A stretch of DNA of 64,000 bases from CAYRFQ01 sp964423615 (GCA_964423615.1 CAYRFQ010000004.1:62001-126000), one strand, 5' to 3'; shown: positions 47,611 to 56,527, counted from the first letter of the stretch. Translations and numbers: made by a program. The notes: generated by a model from the sequence alone, not told the origin.

Positions 47611-48053
47611 TGAAGTCACCTCAAAGTTGCAAAGAAAACGAAGAAGCTAGAGCTATTGAGAACTGAGTAGCTAAAGTAGCATATACGCTCCGTCGTATTA
47701 CCGTCCGCCTTTCCTGGTCATATAGTAGCCAACACACTCCGTCGTGCCGTCCGCCTGTCTAGGTTTAGCCACCGCACACCGACTGCGTTTGCTACTTTAG
47801 TCTAAAAGCGGCGCAAACATCAATAGGCCCAAACACGCGGAACCCTCAGGGCGTCTTGTCGAACACCGGTCCGCCCCACAAACAGCCAAGAAACCATCGA
47901 GAACCGGTTCCATTTTACGGTGATCTTGTTCCGACGGGAAACAGAACGATTCCCTCGAGGAAAAAAAACATGTACGCCTCCGGACAGGACGTAGCGTTGA
48001 CCACCCGCGGATTGGCACGTAAAGTAAGTGCAGTTCGTCTGACCTGGCCCTAA
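47611..48053. other. Intergenic region holding a small repeat element
   Basis: About 440 bases between the divergent PhnD-like and hisF genes. The left half contains the element at 47669-47801. The right half (to 48053) has only an unsupported frame antisense to hisF. Confidence 0.4.
47669..47801. repeat. Small element with inverted ends AGCTAAAGTAGCA / TGCTACTTTAGT
   Basis: About 133 bases bounded by near-perfect inverted 12-13-base ends. Inside, two direct repeats of CTCCGTCGT...CCGTCCGCCT occur about 60 bases apart. It has no coding potential and looks like a non-autonomous intergenic element. Confidence 0.65.
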
Positions 48054-48836
48054 ATGAGTCGATTCATGCTCACGAAACGTATCATTCCATGCCTCGACGT
48101 CGATCGGGGACGCGTCGTAAAAGGTACAAACTTCGTCAACCTTCGAGACGCCGGAGACCCCGTGGAAGTGGCCCGACGCTACGAAGAAGACGGGGCAGAT
48201 GAACTCGTCTTCCTCGACATAAGTGCGAGCCACGAAGGCCGTGAGATTCTCCTCGAAGTCGTGCGACGCGTCTCCGAAGAGTTGTTCATGCCCTTCACCG
48301 TCGGTGGCGGCATCCGAACCATCGACGATGCCACCCGACTCATCCAGGCCGGCGCCGAAAAAGTCAGCATCAACTCCGCAGCCGTCAAAACCCCGGAACT
48401 CATCACCCAGGTCGCCGAAAAATTCGGCAGCTGCGCCACCGTCGTCAACATCGATCCGCGACGAGTCACCCACAACGGGAAAGAAAAATGGGAAGTCCAC
48501 ATCAACGGCGGACGCGTTCCAACAGGATTGGAAGCTGTCCAATGGGCCGTCCGGGTCCAGGAACTCGGCGCGGGCGAGATCGTCTTGACGTCCATGGACG
48601 CCGACGGAACGAAAGCCGGTTATGACCTCGAAATGACTCGAGCCGTATCCGAGGCCGTGACGGTCCCCGTGGTCGCCAGCGGTGGTGCCGGAAATCCGGA
48701 ACACCTCTACGAAGCCTTGACGACCGGAAAAGCAGATGCGGCTTTGGCTGCGAGTATTTTTCATTACAATGAATACGGCATTCCTGTGACGAAAGAGTAT
48801 CTGGCTCAACGCGGAGTCCCTATCCGTCGAGTTTAA
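48054..48836 (+). CDS. hisF: Imidazole glycerol phosphate synthase subunit HisF
   Basis: A 260-residue TIM barrel that, with the HisH glutaminase, makes imidazole glycerol phosphate and AICAR in histidine synthesis. Family motifs: LTKRIIPCLDVDRGRVVKG with the catalytic Asp, MPFTVGGGIRTIDD, VVNIDPRR with the second catalytic Asp, DADGTKAGYDLEMT and VPVVASGGAGNPEH. The ATG at 48066 (MLTKRIIP) would place the first catalytic Asp at residue 11, as in known HisF, and may be the true start; no strong ribosome site decides. hisH and other his genes are not adjacent. Confidence 0.96.
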   Translation: MSRFMLTKRIIPCLDVDRGRVVKGTNFVNLRDAGDPVEVARRYEEDGADELVFLDISASHEGREILLEVVRRVSEELFMPFTVGGGIRTIDDATRLIQAGAEKVSINSAAVKTPELITQVAEKFGSCATVVNIDPRRVTHNGKEKWEVHINGGRVPTGLEAVQWAVRVQELGAGEIVLTSMDADGTKAGYDLEMTRAVSEAVTVPVVASGGAGNPEHLYEALTTGKADAALAASIFHYNEYGIPVTKEYLAQRGVPIRRV

Positions 48837-48978
48837 ATCTTTCTCGATGGATGGTTCGACAGACGCTCTCACAATCTTCGACACTTCCGTCTTCCGGGAT
48901 GCTTTCGTGTCCTCTCTGTCATGGCAATTTCTTGTTAGGGTTATTGAAGATCATTTCTCCTCGGAGGTAACGAAAGAT

Positions 48979-50106
48979 ATGGCAACGGCCGACGCCAAAG
49001 CACCAGCGACTGCCAAGAAAGAATGGGAAGTCAACAAGCTCTTCCGGATGGTCATGAAGTACGAAGGTTCCGACTTGCATTTGAAAGTGGGCCAACCGCC
49101 CATGATGCGCCTCAAAGGCGACATCCGGCGGATGGACATGCGACCGTTGACCCAGGAAGACATGGAACGGTTATTGTATCCTACCCTCACCGAGCAACAT
49201 CGCCACATCCTCGACGAGGAAGGCGGAGTCGATTATTCGTGGGTCGTCGGAAACGATGAGTGTCGCTTCCGCGTCAGTCTCTTCCGTCAACGAAATCGAT
49301 TATCGTTAGTTTCCCGACGCGTGAACAACTCGATTCCGACGTTCGAGCAGCTCAACTTGCCGCCGGTGGTCGAAAAGTTTTGCAACTATTCCGAAGGACT
49401 CATCATCTTCGCCGGCGTCACCGGCTCCGGGAAAACAACGTCCATTGCTTCGATGTTGGATTACATCAACGCCCGGGAACCGCTCCACATCTTGACCGTC
49501 GAGGACCCCATCGAGTTCACCTATGAAGACAAAAAGTCCTACGTCAACCAGCGTGAAGTCGGTCTCGACGTGATCGACTGGCACAAAGCCCTCAAAGATG
49601 CAGTGCGACAAGACCCAGATGTGATCTTGGTCGGCGAGTTGCGGGACATCGAGACGTTCGAGGCCGCCGTCCACGCCGCCGAGACAGGGCACTTGGTGTT
49701 CGGAACGATCCATGCGTCGAGTGCGTCGACGACCATTAACCGTATTCTCGACCTCTTCCCACCGACCAAGCACAAAGCCATCCGAACAGCCTTGGCCAAC
49801 AACTTGAAGGTCGTCGTTGCCCAGAAGTTGTTGAAGAGCCCGACCAAAGGACGAGTCCCAACGAACGAAATCATGATCGTCACGCCGATCATCAAAAAGC
49901 TCATCATCCAGGGGGATGACGAAAAGTTGATCGACGTCATCCGCGCCAACTACCAGGAAGGGATGGTCGACTTCAACGAGAACCTCCGACAACTCGTCGA
50001 GCGCGGTGACGTGGACAAGGCCGTTGCCCTCGAATATTCGCCGAACCCCGAACAGCTCAAAATGGCCTTCAAAGGCGTCAAGATGGCTACGCCTGGGATT
50101 CTGTAA
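48979..50106 (+). CDS. pilT: PilT-like twitching/retraction ATPase
   Basis: A 375-residue secretion ATPase from the ATG at 48979, which has GGAGG about 11 bases upstream; the frame starts earlier at 48847 without support. Motifs: an N-terminal PAS-like domain with GSDLHLKVGQPPMMRL, Walker A GVTGSGKTTS near residue 145, the Asp box ILTVEDPIEF, Walker B VILVGELRD and the His box HAAETGHLVFGTIHASSA. The C-terminus has EIMIVTPIIKKLIIQGDDEKL and ends with EQLKMAFKG. This matches PilT, the hexameric motor that depolymerises type IV pili. It shares the strand with the PilB/GspE-like gene 350 bases downstream, with a repeat element between them. Confidence 0.92.
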   Translation: MATADAKAPATAKKEWEVNKLFRMVMKYEGSDLHLKVGQPPMMRLKGDIRRMDMRPLTQEDMERLLYPTLTEQHRHILDEEGGVDYSWVVGNDECRFRVSLFRQRNRLSLVSRRVNNSIPTFEQLNLPPVVEKFCNYSEGLIIFAGVTGSGKTTSIASMLDYINAREPLHILTVEDPIEFTYEDKKSYVNQREVGLDVIDWHKALKDAVRQDPDVILVGELRDIETFEAAVHAAETGHLVFGTIHASSASTTINRILDLFPPTKHKAIRTALANNLKVVVAQKLLKSPTKGRVPTNEIMIVTPIIKKLIIQGDDEKLIDVIRANYQEGMVDFNENLRQLVERGDVDKAVALEYSPNPEQLKMAFKGVKMATPGIL

Positions 50107-50205
50107 GCGCGATCGCCTGGTGTACCCCGGAGGTCTTGTGTTTCTCGAAATCAGGCGACCAAAGTTGACTCGAATTGGAAAACCAAAACCACCGAAGAAA
50201 CATCG

Positions 50206-50360
50206 AGACGATCCCGTTTGCATTGGCTACAGCGCTATCGTTTTCCAAGCCCCAGGTCCGCCTTTACGGGGAAAGGGCAGCTCCGAGCAAAGCGGGAAAC
50301 GCTTCGGCTCAAGGGGCTCGGTGACTGCAAACCTTACTCAACACAGGCGTAAATCGCTCT
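50206..50360. mobile_element. Short, internally deleted copy of the MITE-like element
   Basis: About 155 bases between pilT and pilB. The left end (ATCCCGTTTGCATTGG) matches that of the 54653-55008 copy. The right end (50331-50360) contains CAACACAGGCGTAAATCGCTCT, the inverted terminal sequence. The middle of the full-length element is missing. Confidence 0.7.
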
Positions 50361-50455
50361 AAACCGACCCGACCGGTGTCCAACCGCCCCCATCCGAAAA
50401 AAAGCTGTGGGAAAGTCATTCCAATCGGGATGAAACGAGAGAAGGAGCACAACTC

Positions 50456-52315
50456 ATGTCGGATAACGGCTGCCAGACCTTCTCGGACAACCCCTCGTTG
50501 CCAAAAATTCGGGAACAGGCAACTAACGTTAGGGAACAGAAAACTCACGTCAGGGAACAGAAAAACAAAGGCCTCTATTTCTGCTGTTCCCTGTTCCCTG
50601 TTCCCTGTTCGCTCTTTCTGCTCTTCGCCCAGACCGGCTTTCCCCGCGGGGAAGGGTTCTATTACAGCATCTTCAAGGTCCTGTTGTTCTTGGCCCTGTT
50701 CTTCACATGGGTATGGCTCTGCAACTGGGTCAACAAGGACACCGAGGAAGTCGCCCTCCCACGCGAAATGTGGAACACGATTTTGTTCGCAAGTGGCGTC
50801 GTAACCTTCTTGATCGTGTGGATCATGCCCTGGTTCTGGATCAGCTTACCCTTCGTCTTGATAGGCATCGGGACTCCGACCTGGGTCTACGTGGCCTATC
50901 GAAACAAGCTCGTTCGCCCGACGGAACGAGTACTCACAGAAAGGCACATACGCGAGCTGCTCAGTAAACACTTGGGCCTCAACGTCGCGCCCAAGGACGA
51001 AGAAGCCAAGAAAAACTCGCTCCAACTTCGAGTGCGGTTTATGGCCCGCAGCGAAAAAAACAAAAACGAAGGCGATACCAAACGCCTCTCGCGTGTGACC
51101 GAGTCGAAAGGTTACAAGGCCGCCCAGGAAATGGTGTACGACGCCGTACTCAATAGAACCACCGACATCCACCTCGAACCCGACGACAACGATATTTCCG
51201 TCCGCTTCCGAATCGACGGAGTCATGCACAAGGTCGAGCCGTTTGGCCGTTCCACTGGCGATGCCGTCATCAACATCTTCAAAATCCTTGGAAACCTGGA
51301 CATCACCGAAAAACGCAAACCCCAGGACGGTGCCTTCTCGGCCCACGTGATTGATCGATTCGTCGACTTCCGTGTCACCACCGCGGGAAGCGTTCAAGGC
51401 GAAAAGATGGTCATGCGGGTGCTTGACCGTTCGAAGCAAATCATCAGTCTCAAGAAACTCGGAATGCGGGAAAAGATGCGTGACGAAGTGAAAAGCATCG
51501 TCTCGCAGCCACACGGGATGTTCTTGGTGTGCGGTCCCACAGGGTCAGGCAAATCCACAACCCTCTATGCGTGCATGAACGAAATCGATCGTTACTTGCA
51601 AAACATCGTGACCCTCGAAGACCCCGTCGAATATAAACTCCCCAACGTCACCCAAATCGAGGTCAACACGAAGGCCGGCAAGACCTTCGCCAACGAACTC
51701 CGCAGCGTCCTACGCCAAGACCCCGACATCATCATGGTGGGCGAAATCCGGGACCAAGAAACCGCGGAAATCGCCTGCCAAGCCGCCCAGACCGGCCACT
51801 TCGTGTTCTCCACACTCCACGCCAACGATACCGTCTCGGCCATCGGCCGGTTGATGAACCTCGGGGTCGAAACGCACCTGATCGCCAGTTCCCTGACCGC
51901 CATACTCGGCCAACGACTCGTACGCGTCTTGTGTCCGGAGTGCAAAGTGCGTTACCGGCCCAACCCCGAAACACTCCGAAAAGCCAACTTGCCCGCCGAC
52001 AAAATCAAATATTTCTACCGGGCTGGCAAGAATGGTCCCAAACAAACCGAAGACGAACACACACTGGACCACGACAAGAGTCCAGATCCGATTTGCATGA
52101 ACTGTGGCGGGACTGGCTACCGCGGACGCACCGGGATTTTCGAACTCCTGGTAGTTACCGACAAAATGCGCGAAATGATCCGAGAGAACATCAACTACAC
52201 CGCCATCAGACAAGAAGCCATCAAGAACGGCATGCGGTATCTGTACGAAGACGGTTTCCGTCAGGTGATCGAGGGAAAGACCTCGATCCAGGAACTTATG
52301 CGGGTCACAAAGTAA
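50456..52315 (+). CDS. gspE: PilB/GspE-type assembly ATPase with N-terminal membrane segments
   Basis: A 619-residue ATPase. AGAAGGAG precedes the ATG. Residues about 20-55 are translated from heptamer repeats (REQATNV, REQKTHV, REQKNKG, then CSLFPVPCSLFLLF). Two hydrophobic segments follow (SIFKVLLFLALFFTWVWLCN, GVVTFLIVWIMPWFWISLPF), which is unusual for this cytoplasmic family. The catalytic part shows RTTDIHLEPDDNDISVRFRIDG, Walker A GPTGSGKST near residue 360, VTLEDPVEY, IIMVGEIRD and TGHFVFSTLHANDT. A zinc site is formed by CPEC and CMNC. It probably powers pseudopilus assembly for the gsp genes at 3-18 kb, which lack an ATPase of their own. PilB and GspE cannot be separated by eye. Confidence 0.92.
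   Translation: MSDNGCQTFSDNPSLPKIREQATNVREQKTHVREQKNKGLYFCCSLFPVPCSLFLLFAQTGFPRGEGFYYSIFKVLLFLALFFTWVWLCNWVNKDTEEVALPREMWNTILFASGVVTFLIVWIMPWFWISLPFVLIGIGTPTWVYVAYRNKLVRPTERVLTERHIRELLSKHLGLNVAPKDEEAKKNSLQLRVRFMARSEKNKNEGDTKRLSRVTESKGYKAAQEMVYDAVLNRTTDIHLEPDDNDISVRFRIDGVMHKVEPFGRSTGDAVINIFKILGNLDITEKRKPQDGAFSAHVIDRFVDFRVTTAGSVQGEKMVMRVLDRSKQIISLKKLGMREKMRDEVKSIVSQPHGMFLVCGPTGSGKSTTLYACMNEIDRYLQNIVTLEDPVEYKLPNVTQIEVNTKAGKTFANELRSVLRQDPDIIMVGEIRDQETAEIACQAAQTGHFVFSTLHANDTVSAIGRLMNLGVETHLIASSLTAILGQRLVRVLCPECKVRYRPNPETLRKANLPADKIKYFYRAGKNGPKQTEDEHTLDHDKSPDPICMNCGGTGYRGRTGIFELLVVTDKMREMIRENINYTAIRQEAIKNGMRYLYEDGFRQVIEGKTSIQELMRVTK
50511..50612. repeat. Heptamer repeats in inverted arrangement inside the gspE reading frame
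   Basis: GGGAACA occurs at 50511, 50532 and 50553, exactly 21 bases (three heptamers, seven codons) apart. TGTTCCC then occurs three times in tandem from 50585, plus one variant (TGTTCGC). The two blocks are complementary, so the mRNA can form a stem just downstream of the start codon. Confidence 0.9.
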
Positions 52316-52380
52316 CGGCCGAGCCAATTCCTCGGGACATCTTTTCCCGAGAAAGTGGTCTATCTACGGAGGTATTCTTC

Positions 52381-53292
52381 ATGCTGGCATTCTCCCGAAT
52401 CGTGTTGTCTTTAGTGTGCTTGAGTGCGTCGTTGGTTGTGGGAACGGCAACGGCCCAAGAAAACACCAAAAAGCTCTTCGTCTGGGAAATCTCGTCGAAA
52501 ACAAACAAGATTTATCTTGCCGGGTCGGTCCACCTCGGATTCGAAGGCTTGTACCCTTTGCCCAAGGAGATCGAAAAGGCATTCGCGAACTCCCAAAAAC
52601 TCGCAGTCGAAGTCAACGTCGACAATATCCCCGGTTTTCAAATCCTGAAAATACTCGCCCAAGGGACCTACAAAGGTGGCAAGACTTTGACCTCCGAAGT
52701 GTCCCAAGAAACGGCCAAGAAACTCAAGGACTATTGCGAAGCCAACAACGTACCAATCAAGATCGTTAATCGGTACAAACCTTGGATGGCGTCCATGCTA
52801 CTCACCGAGCTAATGGCCAAGAAAGCTGGGTTCGACATGACCAAGGGGCTCGAAAAACACTTCCTCAAGAAGGCCAGGAAGACCGGCAAAACGGTCTTGG
52901 AATTGGAGTCCATGAAACTCCAACTCGAGCTGTTCGTCGGCTTCGACAAAGGTCTCCAGGAACGGATGCTGCTCGATACCCTTTCCGATGCCAAAGATTA
53001 CAAAAAGGTGATCGATCGCATCTTTGCAGCCTGGAAGACCGGAGATCTCGAAAAGATGCACAAAATCGCCATCCTCGATCCTCAGAAAGTCGAGCCGAAG
53101 CTCAAAACGCTCTACGTCAAGATGTTCGACGAACGCAACGTCAAGATGACCGAGAAGATCGAAGGCTACTTGAAAGGTGACGACATCGTGTTCGTCCTCG
53201 TCGGGTCTGGGCACATCCCCGGAGAGAAAGGCATCCTCAAGTTGCTCCGCGACAAAGGCTACAAGATCCGACAAGTCACACGGATGAAGTAA
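52381..53292 (+). CDS. TraB/GumN family protein with signal peptide
   Basis: A 303-residue protein from the ATG at 52381, with GGAGG eight bases upstream; the open frame begins earlier, inside gspE. A signal peptide (FSRIVLSLVCLSASLVVGTATAQ) is followed by LFVWEISSKTNKIYLAGSVHLG, the TraB/GumN start with its conserved GSxH. The paired C-terminal motif VFVLVGSGHIPGEKGILKLL carries the second Gly-x-x-His. These metal-binding residues resemble those of Tiki/TraB metallopeptidases, so a periplasmic peptidase is plausible but unproven. It lies 65 bases after gspE on the same strand and may be co-transcribed. Confidence 0.88.
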   Translation: MLAFSRIVLSLVCLSASLVVGTATAQENTKKLFVWEISSKTNKIYLAGSVHLGFEGLYPLPKEIEKAFANSQKLAVEVNVDNIPGFQILKILAQGTYKGGKTLTSEVSQETAKKLKDYCEANNVPIKIVNRYKPWMASMLLTELMAKKAGFDMTKGLEKHFLKKARKTGKTVLELESMKLQLELFVGFDKGLQERMLLDTLSDAKDYKKVIDRIFAAWKTGDLEKMHKIAILDPQKVEPKLKTLYVKMFDERNVKMTEKIEGYLKGDDIVFVLVGSGHIPGEKGILKLLRDKGYKIRQVTRMK

Positions 53293-53424
53293 CCACTCGA
53301 GATACTTGATTGCATTCGATCGTTGAAAGTAGTTCAACCTGTCCAACCTCTTTCCCTTTGGGCAGGTTCCAAATTCGTCCACCGACCCATCTTCGGCTGT
53401 GCTCTGTACCAAAGGCAACAACTC

Positions 53425-53952
53425 ATGTCTCCAGCGCCGTCTCCTGGTCAACTGTTCTTGGCGGAAGGCCAAACACGTCTCACTGCTTGGTTCGACAAGA
53501 TCAAACATTGCGTCGAGCAACTGACCGACGAGCAACTTTGGTGGCGTCCAGCCGAGGACATGAACAGCATCGCCAACATCATCTTGCACCTGTGTGGCAA
53601 CGTCGAGCAATGGATCATCAATGGCGTCACGCAGCGTCCCGACACACGCAACCGACCACAAGAGTTTGCCGAGCGAGGCCCAATGCCCAAAACCGAACTC
53701 CTCAAGCGTTTGGAACTCACGGTCGCCCAGGTCCAGGAAATCCTGAAATCGACAACCGACCAACAACTCACGGAACCTCGACGAATCCAAGGGTTTGACG
53801 AAACCGTACTCTCGGCCATCTTCCACAGCCTGGCGCATTTCAACGGCCACACGCAAGAGATCATTTACGCAACCCGATTACAACTCGGCGACAGGTACCG
53901 CTTCTACTGGGTCCCTGACACCCCCGAACAAGGAGCCGACCTGTCGCGATAA
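53425..53952 (+). CDS. DinB-like four-helix protein
   Basis: A 175-residue protein from the ATG at 53425; the frame upstream opens only with TTG. The pattern LTDEQLWWRPAEDMNSIANIILHLCGNVEQWI, then SAIFHSLAHFNGHTQEIIY, is that of the DinB/DUF1572 family, a four-helix bundle with His residues (in ILHLCGN and HFNGH) that can bind a metal. Some members are thiol-dependent transferases or bacillithiol S-transferase-like; no specific reaction can be named. The gene follows the TraB gene on the same strand. Confidence 0.85.
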   Translation: MSPAPSPGQLFLAEGQTRLTAWFDKIKHCVEQLTDEQLWWRPAEDMNSIANIILHLCGNVEQWIINGVTQRPDTRNRPQEFAERGPMPKTELLKRLELTVAQVQEILKSTTDQQLTEPRRIQGFDETVLSAIFHSLAHFNGHTQEIIYATRLQLGDRYRFYWVPDTPEQGADLSR

Positions 53953-54079
53953 GTCGCTTTATTGTTTGCCCTCTTGGGCAGCGTGGAGTATAGAAACAAT
54001 TACCGTTCTCGCCCCGTCAGAAAAGTATCTGGACCCGCAGGAGTAGTGGTCGCCCAGACCTCATACGCACGAGGAACTC

Positions 54080-54538
54080 ATGACTGGAAATGCACTATTG
54101 GGAATGTTTGCCGAGTACGACTTTTTCAATAACTTCAGCGAACAACATCTCATGAAATTGGCTGCCGGTGCCAAGACGTTTCGGCTCGCAACAGGCGAAT
54201 ACCTTGCTCGCGAAGGAGCACCGGGAAGCGGACTTTATTTGCTCCAGTCCGGTCAGATTTCCCTCCACATGCAAGCCCCCAACAAGGGGACCGTCCACGT
54301 CCAAGACGTTGGACCTGGGAATCTTGTCGGATGGTCCTGGTTGGTTCCGCCGCACAAATGGCAATTCGATTGCCGGGCCGTAGACGACGTCAAAGGCCTC
54401 GGTTTCGATGGCGGGTGGCTCCGAGAGCTATGCGAACAAGATCACGTCCTGGGTTATCAACTTCTCAAACAAATGATCACGGTGATGCACACACGCGCAG
54501 CAGCCACCCGGACCCACTTGCTCGATATGTATAAATGA
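54080..54538 (+). CDS. Cyclic nucleotide-binding domain protein
   Basis: A 152-residue protein consisting of one CNB/Crp-like beta-roll: FFNNFSEQHLMKLAAGAKTF, LAREGAPGSGLYLLQSGQISL, VQDVGPGNLVGWSWLVPPHKW. A C-terminal helix (QLLKQMITVMHTRAAATRTHL) corresponds to the Crp dimerisation helix. The DNA-binding helix-turn-helix is absent and the phosphate-binding Arg position is not obvious, so cAMP binding is uncertain. GAGGAA lies before the ATG. It may act through protein contacts; no partner is evident. Confidence 0.88.
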   Translation: MTGNALLGMFAEYDFFNNFSEQHLMKLAAGAKTFRLATGEYLAREGAPGSGLYLLQSGQISLHMQAPNKGTVHVQDVGPGNLVGWSWLVPPHKWQFDCRAVDDVKGLGFDGGWLRELCEQDHVLGYQLLKQMITVMHTRAAATRTHLLDMYK

Positions 54539-54652
54539 GATCCGAAAGTTCGGTTCGATGGCTGGAATTCGGGTGGAAGTCCCCAATTCGTCAAGTAACT
54601 GGGACTCATGCCACCCACCATTCGGAAAAGCCAGGTGGCTCTCCACATCCCC

Positions 54653-55008
54653 AGAGCGTTTCCCGTTTGCATTGGTTAGAGCGTTTTCGGTTTCCAAGTC
54701 CTTCTCCCTTCGGGCAGTCGGCTAAACAAGTGTCGTGTTTTCGATTCTCAGGCCAGGAGGGACGGAAGATCCTGGCCGTGGGTGGAAACCCAAGGAACCC
54801 AAAGAACCAACACAAACACGACACTCATTGATCCGTTCACCCGAGAGGACAAGGCCCCCAACCCGAGCGAAGCGGGAATCATTGCGAGCGAAGCGGGAAT
54901 CATTGCGGAACCGGTAGGATTCCGCTGCAATCCTATCTCGAGAAGGGCGCACTTGGGCTCAGGAGTTCGCCGACTCCGAACCGTACCCAACACAACCGGG
55001 AACCCCTT
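54653..55008. mobile_element. MITE-like element with terminal inverted repeats, copy at 54.7 kb
   Basis: About 355 bases filling the gap between the cyclic-nucleotide protein gene and the di-haem gene. The left end AGAGCGTTTCCCGTTTGC is mirrored near 54982-55008 (CCGTACCCAACACAACCGGG...). The interior aligns with 61238-61560: CAGTCGGCTAAACAAGTGTCG, GTGGGTGGAAACCCA, GAACCAACA, CACTCATTGATC. A 21-base unit containing GAGCGAAGCGGGAATCAT is repeated twice inside. There is no transposase gene. Confidence 0.85.
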
Positions 55009-55145
55009 CAAAACTCCCGGTTCCTCTAGCCCCAGGGAAGACAGCGGCTTTTCGCGTCCTCACCCGAAAACCCTTGCACCTTTCGACAGGACCCCCATAA
55101 TAGAAATTCAACCACGTCTTCGAATTCGCGTGCGCAGGTGATTTC

Positions 55146-56426
55146 ATGTTAACCAACTTGAAATGGTACATTGTCGGTCTTGTAATCATTCTCGGACCGC
55201 TTGGGTGGCGAGTATGGAGTCGGGCAACGACCGAACGTCCGGACCAAAATCCGGCCTCCATCGATGCCGGGAAAACCCTTTTCGTCAGGCAATGGCAGCC
55301 TCACGATCCGATGAGCCCCAATGGTGACGGACTCGGTCCCGTCTACAACGCTCGTTCCTGCGTCGAATGTCACGCACAGGGCGGCGTTGGTGGTGCGGGA
55401 GGATTGCGACACAACGTCACCACGTTCATGTTGAGCGTTCCAGGACGTCCCACTCGGTCAGGGATCGTCCATGCCTTCGCATCGGCCAAAGAATATCTCG
55501 AAACATTGGGAGCCCTGAATCCTACGTTGCCCTACGCGTCCCGGCCGTCGCTGAGTCTCGTCCTCCAACACGGCCTCGATCGAATCGGTTCGGGGGGCAC
55601 CATGGCGTTGTCCCAAAGAAACACCCCGGCGTTGTTTGGGATCGGCCTGATCGACCGGATCCCCCAAAACACCATTCTTGCTGAGGAACGCAAGCAACGA
55701 TTCCGACACGGTTTGGCAAAGGCCGGACACCCCACGCTTCCTGTTGGTCGGATCGCACGGTTGGCTGACGGACGAATCGGCAAATTCGGATGGAAAGGCC
55801 AAAGTGCAAGCATATCCGACTTCGTACAAGCGGCCTGTGCCAATGAACTTGGTCTGAGCAATCCAGGACAACCTCAACCCAAACCGTTCGTTTACCCAAA
55901 ATACCAATCCCAAGGCCACGACCTCACGCTGCAACAGTGTGACCAGATCTCCGCTTTCTGTGCCTCCTTGCCAAACCCCATCGTGGTTCTGCCTGAAGAA
56001 CCCGAACAACAAGAAGCCGCTGCCAAAGGCAAAAACCTCTTTAGCCAAATTGGTTGTGCCGAATGCCACACGCCCAACTTGGGCTCTGTTGAAGGTTTGT
56101 ATAGCGATCTGTTGTTACACAAGATGGGCACGGACCTCCAAGGCGCCGGAGCCTATTACGGTACACCCATCCCAGTAGCACCTGATGGAACCTCGAATGC
56201 CCCTGGCCCGGACGAATGGCGAACCCCTCCGCTTTGGGGAGTGGCCGACTCGGCACCGTACTTGCACGACGGTCGGGCTGCCACACTCAAAGATGCGATT
56301 GAACTGCACAAAGGACAAGCCGAGAAGGCGGCCGGAGCGTTTCGCCAGTTGCCAAAGCGCGACCAGGAGGCCGTCGTCGAATTTCTCAAGACGTTGCGAG
56401 CCCCGCAACCGATGGACCTAAACTAA
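55146..56426 (+). CDS. Di-haem oxidoreductase / cytochrome c peroxidase-like (DUF1111)
   Basis: A 426-residue protein with a membrane anchor or uncleaved signal (MLTNLKWYIVGLVIILGPLG) and two c-type haem sites: CVECH at residues 72-76 and CAECH near 305. The second half has TPPLWGVADSAPYLHDGRAATL, typical of DUF1111 and MauG/cytochrome c peroxidase relatives. AGGTG lies upstream. It should act in the periplasm as an electron-transfer protein or peroxidase, and would depend on the resB/ccsA haem-attachment system encoded earlier in the window. Confidence 0.9.
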   Translation: MLTNLKWYIVGLVIILGPLGWRVWSRATTERPDQNPASIDAGKTLFVRQWQPHDPMSPNGDGLGPVYNARSCVECHAQGGVGGAGGLRHNVTTFMLSVPGRPTRSGIVHAFASAKEYLETLGALNPTLPYASRPSLSLVLQHGLDRIGSGGTMALSQRNTPALFGIGLIDRIPQNTILAEERKQRFRHGLAKAGHPTLPVGRIARLADGRIGKFGWKGQSASISDFVQAACANELGLSNPGQPQPKPFVYPKYQSQGHDLTLQQCDQISAFCASLPNPIVVLPEEPEQQEAAAKGKNLFSQIGCAECHTPNLGSVEGLYSDLLLHKMGTDLQGAGAYYGTPIPVAPDGTSNAPGPDEWRTPPLWGVADSAPYLHDGRAATLKDAIELHKGQAEKAAGAFRQLPKRDQEAVVEFLKTLRAPQPMDLN

Positions 56427-56451
56427 ACCGGTTTTGCCCACCGGTGATGTC

Positions 56452-56527
56452 GTAGGGTGTGACAAGCGCAGCACAGACACACCACCTCTTTCTGAGGTGC
56501 CCCACCGCTACACTTCCCACACCCTAC
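56452..56527. repeat. Small palindrome-ended repeat (GTAGRGTGTG type), copy 2
   Basis: Ends GTAGGGTGTG (56452-56461) and CACACCCTAC (56518-56527) are perfect inverted repeats. An internal hairpin, CACCTC-TTTCT-GAGGTG, lies in the middle. Same ends as the element at 21462-21557. Confidence 0.8.

Noticed and set aside
47820..48884. 354-codon minus-strand frame opposite hisF
   Set aside because: It is antisense to a clear HisF with all catalytic motifs; the frame is open because of the codon bias of the real gene.
49306..50223. 305-codon minus-strand frame opposite pilT
   Set aside because: Antisense shadow of a PilT-like ATPase with intact Walker motifs.
50511..50612. Possible CRISPR-like array from repeats every 21 bases
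   Set aside because: The repeat is only 7-9 bases, is part of a heptamer family found at several loci, and lies inside a reading frame.
52810..53856. 348-codon minus-strand frame across the TraB and DinB genes
   Set aside because: It spans two recognisable plus-strand genes and has no domain of its own.
54606..54952. Short minus-strand frames inside the MITE-like copies
   Set aside because: Similar peptides arise from each copy because the DNA is repeated; frames lack ribosome sites and differ in length.
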